From positions 372,001-436,000 of the forward strand of contig NZ_LXWK01000017.1 of NCBI RefSeq assembly GCF_001669775.1: a stretch of 64,000 nucleotides of DNA, written 5' to 3'. Position 1 is the stretch's first letter; each line of letters starts with the position of its first letter. The DNA comes from Rheinheimera sp. SA_1. GTDB taxonomy: Bacteria; Pseudomonadota; Gammaproteobacteria; Enterobacterales; Alteromonadaceae. A program made the position numbers and the translations under genes. Shown here piece after piece: positions 33,787-43,300 of the stretch. The notes under the pieces were generated by a model. It was not told where the DNA came from, ran no database searches, and saw only the letters and a list, made by a program, of their open reading frames with translations.

Positions 33787-35868
33787 TTGCAACGAACTTT
33801 ACTGAGCAATCTGGCCATCGCCGAGCTAAAAGGCGTCGGCGCCAAAACTGCTGATTTGCTCAGCAAACTGGCGATTGAGTCAGTGCAGGACTTATTATTC
33901 CATTTGCCACTCCGTTACGAGGACCGCACCCGCGTCTGTCCGATTGGCGACGCCTGGCCGCTGCAAAGTGTCAGTCTGCAAGGGGAAGTGGTCAGCAGCG
34001 ACATTACCTTTGGCAAAAGACGCAGCTGGGTAGTGGTGTTGCGCGATGGTTCCGGCACCCTGACCATCCGTTTTTTTAACTTCAGCGCCGCGCAAAAAAA
34101 TGCTGTGGTACCCGGGGTGGTACTGCGCTGTTTTGGTGAAGTCAAACGCGGCATGCGCGGCGTGGAAATGTTGCACCCTGAGTACAAAATCATTAAAGAT
34201 CAGGAACCTGCTGAAGTCGCCGAAACCCTGACCCCGGTTTACCCCACCACCGAAGGTTTAAAACAAGCCAGCTGGCGTAATCTGACCGATCAGGCGCTGC
34301 TGGAGCTTCGCCGATGTAGTCCGGAAGAATTTTTAGCACCGGTGTTACCGCCTCAAGGTTGGTCGTTAAGCCAGGCGCTTAGTTATTTACATCGGCCGCC
34401 GCCTGATGCCTCGTTGCAACTGTTAGAAGCCGGCCAACATCCGGCGCAGCAACGGCTGATTTTTGAAGAATTAGTAGCGCAGCAACTCAGTATGTTGCAA
34501 CTGCGTAGCCAATGTCAGGTGCAACCGGCCAAACGTTTTGGCCATGACCAAACTTTTACACCTTCATTTCTAGCAAGCCTGCCGTTTGTCCCGACCGGCG
34601 CGCAGCAGCGGGTGCTGCAGGATATTTTAGCTGACCTCGCCAAGCCTGAACCGATGCTGCGTTTGGTGCAGGGCGATGTTGGCTCCGGCAAAACGCTGGT
34701 GGCTGCGCTCGCCGCGTTACCCATTATTGCCGCCGGTAGCCAGGTGGGGATGATGGCACCAACGGAGTTATTGGCCGAGCAACATGCCAGCACCTTTCGC
34801 CGCTGGCTGGAGCCATTGGGCATTCAGGTGGCCTGGCTTGGTGGTAAAACCAAAGGCAAAGCGCGTGATGCGGAACTGGCGGCCATTGCGAATGGCGAGG
34901 CCAAGTTTGTGATTGGTACCCATGCGTTGTTTCAGCAGCAGGTGCAATTTGCCGATTTAGCGCTAGTGATTATCGACGAGCAACACCGCTTTGGCGTACA
35001 CCAGCGGCTGGCGCTGCGTGAAAAAGGCAGTCAAAGTGGCTTTTTCCCACATCAGTTGGTCATGACCGCCACCCCTATTCCACGCACGCTGGCGATGACC
35101 GCTTATGCTGATTTGGATACTTCGGTGATTGACGAATTACCGCCGGGTCGTACACCGGTCACCACTGTGGTACTGCCGGACAGCCGTCGCGCCGAAGTCG
35201 TTTCCCGGGTCGAAAAAGTAGTGCTGGAGCAACAGCGGCAAGCCTACTGGGTTTGTACTTTGATTGACGAATCTGATGTATTGCAATGTCAAGCCGCTGA
35301 AAATACCGCGGTGGAATTGGCCGCAGCGCTGCCTGACTTGAAAGTCGGGCTGGTGCATGGCCGGTTAAAAAGCAGTGAAAAACAAGCAGTGATGCAAGCC
35401 TTTGCCGCCAACGAAATTCAGCTGTTGGTGGCAACCACAGTGATTGAAGTGGGCGTTGATGTTCCAAACGCCAGCCTGATGATTATCGAAAACCCGGAGC
35501 GGCTTGGCCTGGCGCAACTGCATCAGCTGCGCGGCCGGGTTGGCCGTGGCAGTGCGGTGTCGCATTGTGTGCTGCTGTATCACGCGCCATTATCCGGCAC
35601 CGCTCAGGCAAGGCTTGGCGTTTTGCGCGAAAGTAACGATGGTTTTGTGATTGCGCAACGTGATTTAGAAATTCGTGGCCCGGGTGAGCTACTTGGCACC
35701 CGGCAGACGGGTGTGGCTAACTATCGCATCGCCGACTTAACCCGTGATGCAGCTTTAATTGCCCCGGCGCAACAAGCGGCGCAGCGGTTATGGCAACTGG
35801 ATAAACGCGCTGCAGAAGGCTTGATCCGGCGCTGGCTGGGCTATCGGGACATATATGCGCAAGCTTAG
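33787..35868 (+). CDS. recG: ATP-dependent DNA helicase RecG
   Basis: RecG remodels stalled forks and branched DNA. The 693-residue protein has an N-terminal wedge/OB domain (LLFHLPLRYEDRTRVCPIGD at about 37-56, and VVLRDGSGTLTIRFFNF). Superfamily-2 motifs follow: Walker A GDVGSGKTLVA, DEQH box IIDEQHRFG, TATPIPRTLAM, and the C-terminal QLRGRVGRG with the TRG-type region. Start is a TTG at 33787 with CAGGA upstream, matching the family N-terminus. The last codons lie in an 18-bp tandem repeat that continues past the stop. Confidence 0.96.
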   Translation: MQRTLLSNLAIAELKGVGAKTADLLSKLAIESVQDLLFHLPLRYEDRTRVCPIGDAWPLQSVSLQGEVVSSDITFGKRRSWVVVLRDGSGTLTIRFFNFSAAQKNAVVPGVVLRCFGEVKRGMRGVEMLHPEYKIIKDQEPAEVAETLTPVYPTTEGLKQASWRNLTDQALLELRRCSPEEFLAPVLPPQGWSLSQALSYLHRPPPDASLQLLEAGQHPAQQRLIFEELVAQQLSMLQLRSQCQVQPAKRFGHDQTFTPSFLASLPFVPTGAQQRVLQDILADLAKPEPMLRLVQGDVGSGKTLVAALAALPIIAAGSQVGMMAPTELLAEQHASTFRRWLEPLGIQVAWLGGKTKGKARDAELAAIANGEAKFVIGTHALFQQQVQFADLALVIIDEQHRFGVHQRLALREKGSQSGFFPHQLVMTATPIPRTLAMTAYADLDTSVIDELPPGRTPVTTVVLPDSRRAEVVSRVEKVVLEQQRQAYWVCTLIDESDVLQCQAAENTAVELAAALPDLKVGLVHGRLKSSEKQAVMQAFAANEIQLLVATTVIEVGVDVPNASLMIIENPERLGLAQLHQLRGRVGRGSAVSHCVLLYHAPLSGTAQARLGVLRESNDGFVIAQRDLEIRGPGELLGTRQTGVANYRIADLTRDAALIAPAQQAAQRLWQLDKRAAEGLIRRWLGYRDIYAQA

Positions 35869-35926
35869 TGGTACGCGCAAGCTTAGTGGTACGCGCAGGC
35901 TTAGTGGTATGCGCAGGCTTAATAAG
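35857..35926. repeat. 18-bp tandem repeat across the recG stop codon
   Basis: The unit GCGCAAGCTTAGTGGTAC occurs at 35857, 35875, 35893 (one change) and as a partial fourth copy at 35911. The recG stop codon TAG lies in the first unit, so the repeats duplicate the end of the gene. The period is a multiple of three, and every unit carries a stop in the recG frame. Confidence 0.85.
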
Positions 35927-35940
35927 AAAAGTGTTTGCCA

Positions 35941-36210
35941 TTAATCGCTAATGCCAATTTTATACACCGCCGACACCGATGGATGGGATAACAGCAGCTC
36001 TGCTTCGGCCAATAAAACCGCAGGATCCACAATGCCATCCTGACAGGTCAACGCCAGCTGCAGACAATCCTGCTCGTGAAAATGCGCCACCACAGGTTCA
36101 GCGACATCCAGCACTAACGGATGACGCACATCATAGCCGCATTGCTCAGCAACTTCGGTCAAAGTCACATCATCGTCCGACACATCCACCGCTACATAAA
36201 GTTTCAGCAT
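35941..36210 (-). CDS. Small conserved-looking protein of unknown function
   Basis: The 89-residue acidic protein starts MLKLYVAVDVSDDDVTLTEV and ends VSAVYKIGISD. I do not recognise the family. It contains a regular alternation of beta-like and helical segments and two cysteines (EQCGYD, LTCQDG). It starts 9 nt after rarD in the same direction, so it is probably cotranscribed with it. The codon pattern and length support a real gene. Confidence 0.6.
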   Translation of the reverse strand: MLKLYVAVDVSDDDVTLTEVAEQCGYDVRHPLVLDVAEPVVAHFHEQDCLQLALTCQDGIVDPAVLLAEAELLLSHPSVSAVYKIGISD

Positions 36211-36219
36211 ATTTTTCTC

Positions 36220-37128
36220 TTATAGTGATGTTGCCGTGCGTCGCCCGCGGCGTAACTGGTAAGCCGCGTCCAGTGAATACACCAGCAAGGCGGTCCAGAT
36301 AAAGACAAAGGTTACCAGCTTACTGCTATCCAGCGGCTCGTGGTAAATAAAGACGCCAAACACAAACATAAAACTTGGGCCAATGTACTGGAAAAAGCCC
36401 ATGGTCGACAATTGCAGACGCCGGGCTGCGGCAATAAAACACAGTAGCGGCACAGTCGTCACTACACCGGCGGCTACCAGCCATAAGTTCAGCGTCAGGC
36501 TGTTTTCAAGTAAATTGGCCGAGGCTGAATCGGCGAACGTTATCCAGTAATATAGCGCCAGCGGCATTAATAATAATGATTCCACAAACAAACCGCTCAA
36601 GGCATCCACCGCTAATTTTTTGCGAAACAAACCATAGAGTGCAAAACTACTGGCCAGCACCAGCGCCACCCAAGGCAAAGAGCCAAAATATACCAACTGG
36701 ATCAGCACGCCGGTAAAGGCCAGCGCCACTGCCGCCCACTGTAATTTACGCAGCCGTTCGCCAAGAAATACCATCCCGAGCAATACATTTAACAGTGGAT
36801 TGATGTAATAACCGAGGCTGGCTTCGAGCATATGTTCATTATTAACTGCCCAGATAAACAGCCCCCAATTACCGGCCAGCAACAGGCCAGTCCCAAGCAT
36901 AGCCGCCACCATTTTTGGTTGTTTTAATACCGCCAGCACGCGCGGCCATTGCTGCATCGCGGTTAAAATCAGCGCCAGTAACAAAAACGACCAGACGATG
37001 CGATGAAGCAATATTTCCATGGCCGGCACAAAGTCGATACTTTTAAAATACAGCGGCGCGATGCCCCAGAGCGTATAAGCGCTGGCAGCAAAAATACCAC
37101 CGACTTTTTGTTCACGAGTTAATTGCAT
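36220..37128 (-). CDS. rarD: EamA family transporter RarD
   Basis: The 302-residue inner-membrane protein has ten predicted helices in two EamA repeats and the RarD opening (KVGGIFAASAYTLWGIAPLYFK). The family is linked to chloramphenicol sensitivity and metabolite export, but the substrate is not known. ATG 37128 is preferred to an in-frame start 27 nt upstream because it matches the family N-terminus. The neighbouring thioesterase corresponds to yigI, which sits beside rarD in E. coli too. Confidence 0.92.
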   Translation of the reverse strand: MQLTREQKVGGIFAASAYTLWGIAPLYFKSIDFVPAMEILLHRIVWSFLLLALILTAMQQWPRVLAVLKQPKMVAAMLGTGLLLAGNWGLFIWAVNNEHMLEASLGYYINPLLNVLLGMVFLGERLRKLQWAAVALAFTGVLIQLVYFGSLPWVALVLASSFALYGLFRKKLAVDALSGLFVESLLLMPLALYYWITFADSASANLLENSLTLNLWLVAAGVVTTVPLLCFIAAARRLQLSTMGFFQYIGPSFMFVFGVFIYHEPLDSSKLVTFVFIWTALLVYSLDAAYQLRRGRRTATSL

Positions 37129-37234
37129 GGTGCGGATCCGAGCCAAAGCGACCACAGGGGTATGGCCAATAAAATGGGCGCCAGTGTAGCCGAATTTGCG
37201 ACTTGCAGCTTGCTATTTACTTGAAGAAAGTCGC

Positions 37235-37687
37235 TCAACCGACCAGATAAGTCCCGGTTCCCAGCGCGATATGTACACCCAGTTCATTGTGCAATTCCAT
37301 CCGGCAGACACAAACTTTATTACCAGCGCGAATGACTTCCGCAGTGGCGATAAACTCGCTGCCACGACCCGGCCGCAGATAATCGCTGCGCATATCAATG
37401 GTGCTCATTTTGCCCATTTTAGCGACCAGCACTTCATGTTCAACACTATTGAGGCGGCGCAGCGCACTGGCAATCGCCATAATGCCGCCAACGGTATCCA
37501 GCACCGTTGCAATCACTCCGCCATGCAAAATTTGTTGTACCGGGTTGCCGACCAACTGTGGCGAAAAATCAAAACGCACTTCGGCTTTGTCGGCAGAGAA
37601 GGCGGTCACTTTCAGGCCAAGCAAACGGTTAAATGGCATTTGATCAAACACTTCGGCGATAAAAGGTAAAAGCGTATCAGGCTGCAT
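37235..37687 (-). CDS. yigI: YigI-like acyl-CoA thioesterase (hotdog fold)
   Basis: The 150-residue protein matches the PaaI/YigI hotdog thioesterase group: NRLLGLKVTAF, QQILHGGVIATVLDTVGGIMA (the HGG motif with a following Asp on the central helix), and MSTIDMRSDYLRPGRGSEF. Members hydrolyse medium- and long-chain acyl-CoAs. Placement beside rarD and on the way to recQ mirrors the E. coli rarD-yigI-pldA-recQ segment, although here pbpC and other genes lie between. Confidence 0.85.
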   Translation of the reverse strand: MQPDTLLPFIAEVFDQMPFNRLLGLKVTAFSADKAEVRFDFSPQLVGNPVQQILHGGVIATVLDTVGGIMAIASALRRLNSVEHEVLVAKMGKMSTIDMRSDYLRPGRGSEFIATAEVIRAGNKVCVCRMELHNELGVHIALGTGTYLVG

Positions 37688-37814
37688 CGGCTGCTCCTCT
37701 GAGGTTTGCTGCCGTTATCTTCAAGGATGTCGGGCACAAACCACAAAACTGGTAAGAGCAGTTAATGTAAAGCGCCAACGCCTTGCTGTAAAGTGCCGTC
37801 AGCTACCCAATGGC

Positions 37815-40364
37815 TTAGCGTTTTAACTCAGGATCGCCAAGCACCTCGAACTGGCGCTGCAAGCGACTGCCATCACTGGCGGTGATCACCAGCTGATGCT
37901 GTCCGGCGGTGGTTTGGATCGCCATCTGATGCGGCATCCGGGTCTGGCCAAGATACTGCTCATCCAGATGCCAGTACAACAGCGCTTTGTTATCGCGATG
38001 TACGGCGCGGAAAATACTGTGCCCCAGTTTACCGTCCAGCTGCAGCGGCAAGCGAATTTGACTGTCGCTGCTGGGGTAAAGTAAATCGAGGCGCAGATTG
38101 TGTTGCGAGGTATTAGACTGGTCCTGCATCTGCTCACAACCCGGCCAATACGGCGGTAAGCCCTGATACTCCGGATGTTGTGGCTGATAAAAATATGCCA
38201 TTGCCACCGGTAGAATTAAACGGGTCTGTTGCTGCCGTGCTATTTGCGGCGCACATCCTGCTGGTAACTGATAGGTACCGGTTGGATCCAGCCACAGCTG
38301 CTGCTGAAAACTGTGGGCAGTTTGTAGCTGACGCTGTGCTGGCAGTTCGGTGGTACTGCGTTGACAGGAAAAGCGTACGCGGTAACCGTCGTTGGCACAG
38401 ACTTCAACCTGCTGCAGCGCTGTGACGGGTTTATTCAACCAGGGCGAGTCCGGCAACAACCGGAAGGCATCAAATAACACCGGCCCGGCGCTACGGGCAC
38501 CCGCCAGAATGGCTGCCGGCGAACCGTCGGCATTGCCGGTCCAGACGCCGATAGTGTAACGGCCATTCGAGCCAATCGCCCAGGCGTCGCGCAGACCAAA
38601 GCTGGTGCCGGTTTTCCAGGCGATTTTCTGACTGTTGACATAATCGCGCCAGGAACCTTCGCTATCCGGCCGTTCGACATTGAGCAAGGTTTGCATCGTC
38701 AGATAAGCGGCGCCGCTGCTGATGGGCATACTGAGCGTTTCGGCTGCGGCTTCTGACGGAGCTTTTTCTGCAACTGCTTGCCCGCTATCGGATTGATTCT
38801 CTGCAAGCGGCAAAGCCGGAAACTGTAAATTTAACAGCGGCATAGCCGTGGCCGTTTTAGTCAGTGCCGCCAGCTGCATCATCGCGGCGTAACTGCGACT
38901 AAGTTCAAACAAAGTTGCTTCAGCGCCACCCAAAATCAGCGACAGTCCATAATGATCAGCACCTTTATTGACAGTACTTAAGCCAAAAGCGGCCAGTTGC
39001 TGCTTAAACCGCCCCACTCCATACTGATGCAACATCCGTACGGCCGGTACATTTAGCGATTGCGCTAATGCGTCACCGGCTTTGACTGCACCGCGAAACT
39101 GCAAATCAAAATTCACCGGCGCATAACCACCAAATTTACTGGGTACATCGGGCAATAACGATTCTGCTGTCAGCAGCCCTTCGTCCAGCATCAAGGCATA
39201 TAAAAAGGGTTTTAAAATACTGCCGGTAGAACGACGACTTTGAATAATATCGACGGCACGGCCGTGGGTTGTTATGTTTTCAGCTGCAGCCTCTGCAGTT
39301 GAAGTCTCAGCAGCGACACTGGCATTACCAACATAAGCCCGGATTTTCATCTCCTGATGGTCAATCAGCAGCAGCGCCGAATTATGCACCCCGGAAATCG
39401 CTAAAGTACGGGCATGCCGAGCCAATAACGCGGTCATTTGTTGTTGTAATTGCTGGTCCAGATCGGTGTAAAACAATGGCTGTTGTGGCCATTTGCTGCG
39501 TAAGGTTTGTAGCAAATGAGGGCTTTGCGCTGGCCAGCCGGCTGGTTTTTGCGACAAAGGTTCGAGCAAAGCCAGTTGTAAATCAACCGCTTGTATGGCA
39601 CCGCGCTCTGCCAGTTTTCGCAGCAGCTGATCGCGTTTGTGCAGCAACACATCAGCACGCCGGCCGGGGTGAATAAGGCCAGGACTATTCGGCAGCACCG
39701 CCAGCAACGCCGCTTCGGCCCAGCTCAGCGCTGCCGGTTCGCGACCAAAATACCACCAGCTCGCGGCCGTTAGCCCAACAATATTGCCGCCATAAGGCGC
39801 GTGATTGGCGTAAAGCTGCAGAATTTGCGCTTTGTCATAATGCCATTCCAGTTGCAACGCCAGCCGGGTTTCCTGAAGTTTTTGCGACAAGGTTCGTGGC
39901 TGATTGCCGTACAACAACCGCGACACCTGCATGGTGATTGTACTGGCGCCACTTTTCACTTTGCCAGCAACCAGATTGCCCCACAACGCCCGCGCCACCG
40001 ACAGCGGATTGATGCCGGGATGCTGAAAAAAATACTGATCTTCAAAGGCCAGTAGCGCGGTTTGATATCGCGTTGGCAGCTCTACCGCCTGATAAGGCAA
40101 GCGCCACTGCTGATCTTCGGCAATATGTAAGTCCAGCAGTTGACCTTGCCGGTCAAACAGCGCGGTCGACCACTGCGGGCTGGTTAAACGGGCTGGCCAA
40201 TCCGGCACCCACAGCTGATAACCCAGCGCACCCAGTAACAACCCGGTGGCAAGCGCAGCTACCGAGCGATGGCTGAACCATCGCACCGGCCGCTTTGGCC
40301 AAGCTCGGAGCCGCGCTTTTGCTATAGAAAGTGTGCGCCAACTCAGGGCTGCACCTCCACCCAA
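37815..40364 (-). CDS. pbpC: Penicillin-binding protein 1C
   Basis: PBP1C is a bifunctional murein synthase. After an N-terminal membrane helix (VAALATGLLLGALGYQLWV), the glycosyltransferase shows FEDQYFFQHPGINPLSVARA and SGASTITMQVSRLL. The transpeptidase shows STGSILKPF (SxxK), SLN and WKTGTSFGLRDAWAIG (KTG). The C-terminal BiPBP domain begins near residue 750. The open frame begins with TTG at 40364, overlapping the upstream stop by 22 nt; the exact start is uncertain. Coupling to the alpha-2-macroglobulin gene is the classic yfhM-pbpC arrangement. Confidence 0.95.
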   Translation of the reverse strand: MGGGAALSWRTLSIAKARLRAWPKRPVRWFSHRSVAALATGLLLGALGYQLWVPDWPARLTSPQWSTALFDRQGQLLDLHIAEDQQWRLPYQAVELPTRYQTALLAFEDQYFFQHPGINPLSVARALWGNLVAGKVKSGASTITMQVSRLLYGNQPRTLSQKLQETRLALQLEWHYDKAQILQLYANHAPYGGNIVGLTAASWWYFGREPAALSWAEAALLAVLPNSPGLIHPGRRADVLLHKRDQLLRKLAERGAIQAVDLQLALLEPLSQKPAGWPAQSPHLLQTLRSKWPQQPLFYTDLDQQLQQQMTALLARHARTLAISGVHNSALLLIDHQEMKIRAYVGNASVAAETSTAEAAAENITTHGRAVDIIQSRRSTGSILKPFLYALMLDEGLLTAESLLPDVPSKFGGYAPVNFDLQFRGAVKAGDALAQSLNVPAVRMLHQYGVGRFKQQLAAFGLSTVNKGADHYGLSLILGGAEATLFELSRSYAAMMQLAALTKTATAMPLLNLQFPALPLAENQSDSGQAVAEKAPSEAAAETLSMPISSGAAYLTMQTLLNVERPDSEGSWRDYVNSQKIAWKTGTSFGLRDAWAIGSNGRYTIGVWTGNADGSPAAILAGARSAGPVLFDAFRLLPDSPWLNKPVTALQQVEVCANDGYRVRFSCQRSTTELPAQRQLQTAHSFQQQLWLDPTGTYQLPAGCAPQIARQQQTRLILPVAMAYFYQPQHPEYQGLPPYWPGCEQMQDQSNTSQHNLRLDLLYPSSDSQIRLPLQLDGKLGHSIFRAVHRDNKALLYWHLDEQYLGQTRMPHQMAIQTTAGQHQLVITASDGSRLQRQFEVLGDPELKR

Positions 40365-43300
40365 CGCCCCAGATTATTGGCCCGGATTTTCGGGTTATAC
40401 ATCGAGCTTGCAGTCCAACCCGGCAAATAATAGCGACCGACAAAACTGGCATTTAACGTCGCCTGCAACCGGATGCTTTCGCCTGCTGCCAACGGGAAAA
40501 AGCTTTGCAGTCGATCATCACCGGCATGCTGGAAATCCAGCTTGGCCGCTTTGGCATCGTCCGACAGCACGGTATTGCGCAGTTGCCAGCCTGATGGAAA
40601 CACCTGCATCAGCGCTAAGTCTTTCACTGGTGCAGCTGTGGTGTTTTTCACGGTGATCTGAGCAATAAAATCAGTGCCCTGACGGATGCTGGCCGGATCA
40701 ATGGCTTGGCCCTGTAAGTCACTAAACTGTACTTGCAACTCCAGCCCTTCAGCCATCGCCAGCTCTTGCCCTTCGGCCGGAATACCTTGTTGGGTCAGCG
40801 TCAGATACAGTTCGCTGGCGCCGGTATTTTTCACGCTAAAAGAATCTGCTTGGTAGTCGCTGATGGCCTCGGTGTAAGCCGGATCGGTCAGTTGCCAGAC
40901 GCTTGCTGCTGGTTTTGTTGCGGTGGTGACTGGAGTAGTTGCAACAGCCTGCCCGGCACTTAACGTAATTTCAGAAGTGAGATCAGTTGCACCCTGCGCC
41001 TGACCAAACTGCTGCAATAACACCGCCATCGCCCAGGCTTTTTCAATAGTGTTATGGCCGTTTTGCTGTTTTAACTGCTCAGCCAGATCCAGCGCTAATG
41101 TCCAGCGCCGTTCCGATTGCTGTAATGCCGCCGCCAGTTCCAGCTGAACTAATTGTTGCATCATTGGCGAGCGCAGCACGCCAGGCAATTCTGGTTGTTG
41201 CCCAGCCTGCTGCAGCTGACCAGCACGTTGCTGCAGCGCCAGTGCAATATCCGGCAGGCTTTGTTCGGCATAAGCCAGCGCCAGAAAATGCTGCGCCAGC
41301 GAATGGGATTTCACCGAACCGCGCAGCAAATCTTCGCGCAAGCGGTTCATCGCACCAACATCAGCAGTGTCGGCCATCGCCAGCAACCACAAACGCCAAC
41401 CTTGCAACACCATCGCATCCGGGCTGCGACCATTAAAACCATTAGCAGTCTGACGGCTATTGGCAAGCCAGTTTTTTAGCATGTCCGCAGGTACGGAATG
41501 GCCTTGTTGTTGTGCGCGCAATATAAAATAACCAGCGTAAAGGTTCGCCCACTCTTCGACCATAGTGGAGCCCGGCCAATAACTAAACTGGCCGCTGCCT
41601 TGCTGATACTTCCCTAACCGGCGCAGATGTTGTTGGATGGTCTGCTGAATTTTCAGCGACTGCTCTGGCGTTGGTGTCTGATACAGGCTGCGATACAAAA
41701 ATGGCAGTACCTTGGAAGTCGATTGCTCCAGACACATAAAGGGATATTCATATAGCTCTAGTTCCAGCCTGGTAAAACCAAAGTCTGGCGAGCGACTGGC
41801 GGTGAGCCACTGCTGATTCGTACCCGGCATGCCCAGCTGTTCAGCGCGCGGCTGCCAGCTTTCACCCGGTTTGAGCAAGCGACTGATACTACGTTGTTGC
41901 GGCGAATTGGCGCTACGCACCGGTAAATGAATGACTTCACTGGCCGATTGCCCGGCCATACTGGCGGTGACGGTCAGTTTACCCATGCCGAGCAACTGAT
42001 TGGCTTTCACCCTTAATAAAGCGGTTTGTTCGCCCGGCTGGCTAAAGGTCAGCTCAGCTTCGGCTTGCAACACGGTTAATAAATCATCCGTTTGCACTGT
42101 GACTTTGACGGTTTGCGGTAAAGCTATAGTTTTACTTTTATCCGTTTTATTCGCCGTTTCGCTAAAAAACACCGCTACCGGCAGCGCAAATTCTTCGCCT
42201 GGTCCAATTAATCTGGGCACCGTGCTTAAAATCGTCAGCGGCTGGGTCACTGTCAGGGTACTTTCCTGCTGACCGTAGGCATAACCATCACCGGCCACCA
42301 CCATCACCCGCACCGCGCCCATATAAGGCGGCAATTTGATTTGTTGCGTGGCCGTTTCACCTGCTTTTAGTTGCAGCGGGCCATAAAACTGCACTATTGG
42401 CTTAAAGCGCCGTTCACGCTGGCCATCGCGTTTTGGAATTAAATCCGAACCACCGACCGCCAGCAAATGCGACAAATCCGCACTATAAGCACCGACGACA
42501 TCGTCAAACAAATCCCAGGTCCGCACGCCTAAAGCTTCACGTTGATACAAAGCCGGATGTGGTTCTGGCACATGAAAATCGGTAATGCCGAGCAAACCTT
42601 CATCCACCAGCGCCAGGGTATAAGTCATGGCACGACCGGTTTTTTCGGAAATCTCAATGCTGAATTCACTTTCCGGCATCACTTCGGACGGGGTTTTTAA
42701 AAGCGGCTCTAAATGACTTTTCGCGTCGCTGACCGCTAAATTTAAGATGCCGTAACTACGTAATGGCGTATCACTTTGCCGGTTATGATGCGGCTGAATT
42801 TGTGTCACATGGGCATAGACATTCGGCACCATGGCGTTGGTGATGGGGATCTCGAGCAAGTCCTGATCTTTTTTCACCGCCACCCAGCGTTTTTCCAGCA
42901 CTTTCGAGCCATTTTCCAGACTCAGCAACACCTTGCGGTCTGGCCCTGCTGGTAAATGCACTTTGGCGGTATCGCCGACCTGATAACTGGCGGCGTCGCT
43001 GCTTAGGCTAAGCCGGGTGGCGCCATCGCGACTGGTGCTGTCGCCATAACCCCAACCGATATAAATCTCTTCGCTGCTGCAATGATTTTCCGGGCTTGCT
43101 GCGCCAACACAAGCGGTGAGCCGATAACGACCCGCCGGATAATCCTTGCCGTACATCAGCCAGCTGGCTGCGCCCTGCGCATCCGTTACTATGCTGCGAT
43201 CTTCGACTTGTTTTAGCTGTTCATCGCTGACGTAATTGGCGTTGTCATCGTCCGATTGCTCCCACCACCAACGCCATTTCAGCTGCTGTAACCGCAACTG

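Noticed and set aside
35857-35926. Short direct repeats considered as a CRISPR array
   Set aside because: The units are contiguous without spacers and no cas genes are present.
35717-35941. Repetitive minus-strand ORF with TTKLAR-type repeats opposite the recG end
   Set aside because: It is the antisense reading of the 18-bp tandem repeat and the recG 3' end.
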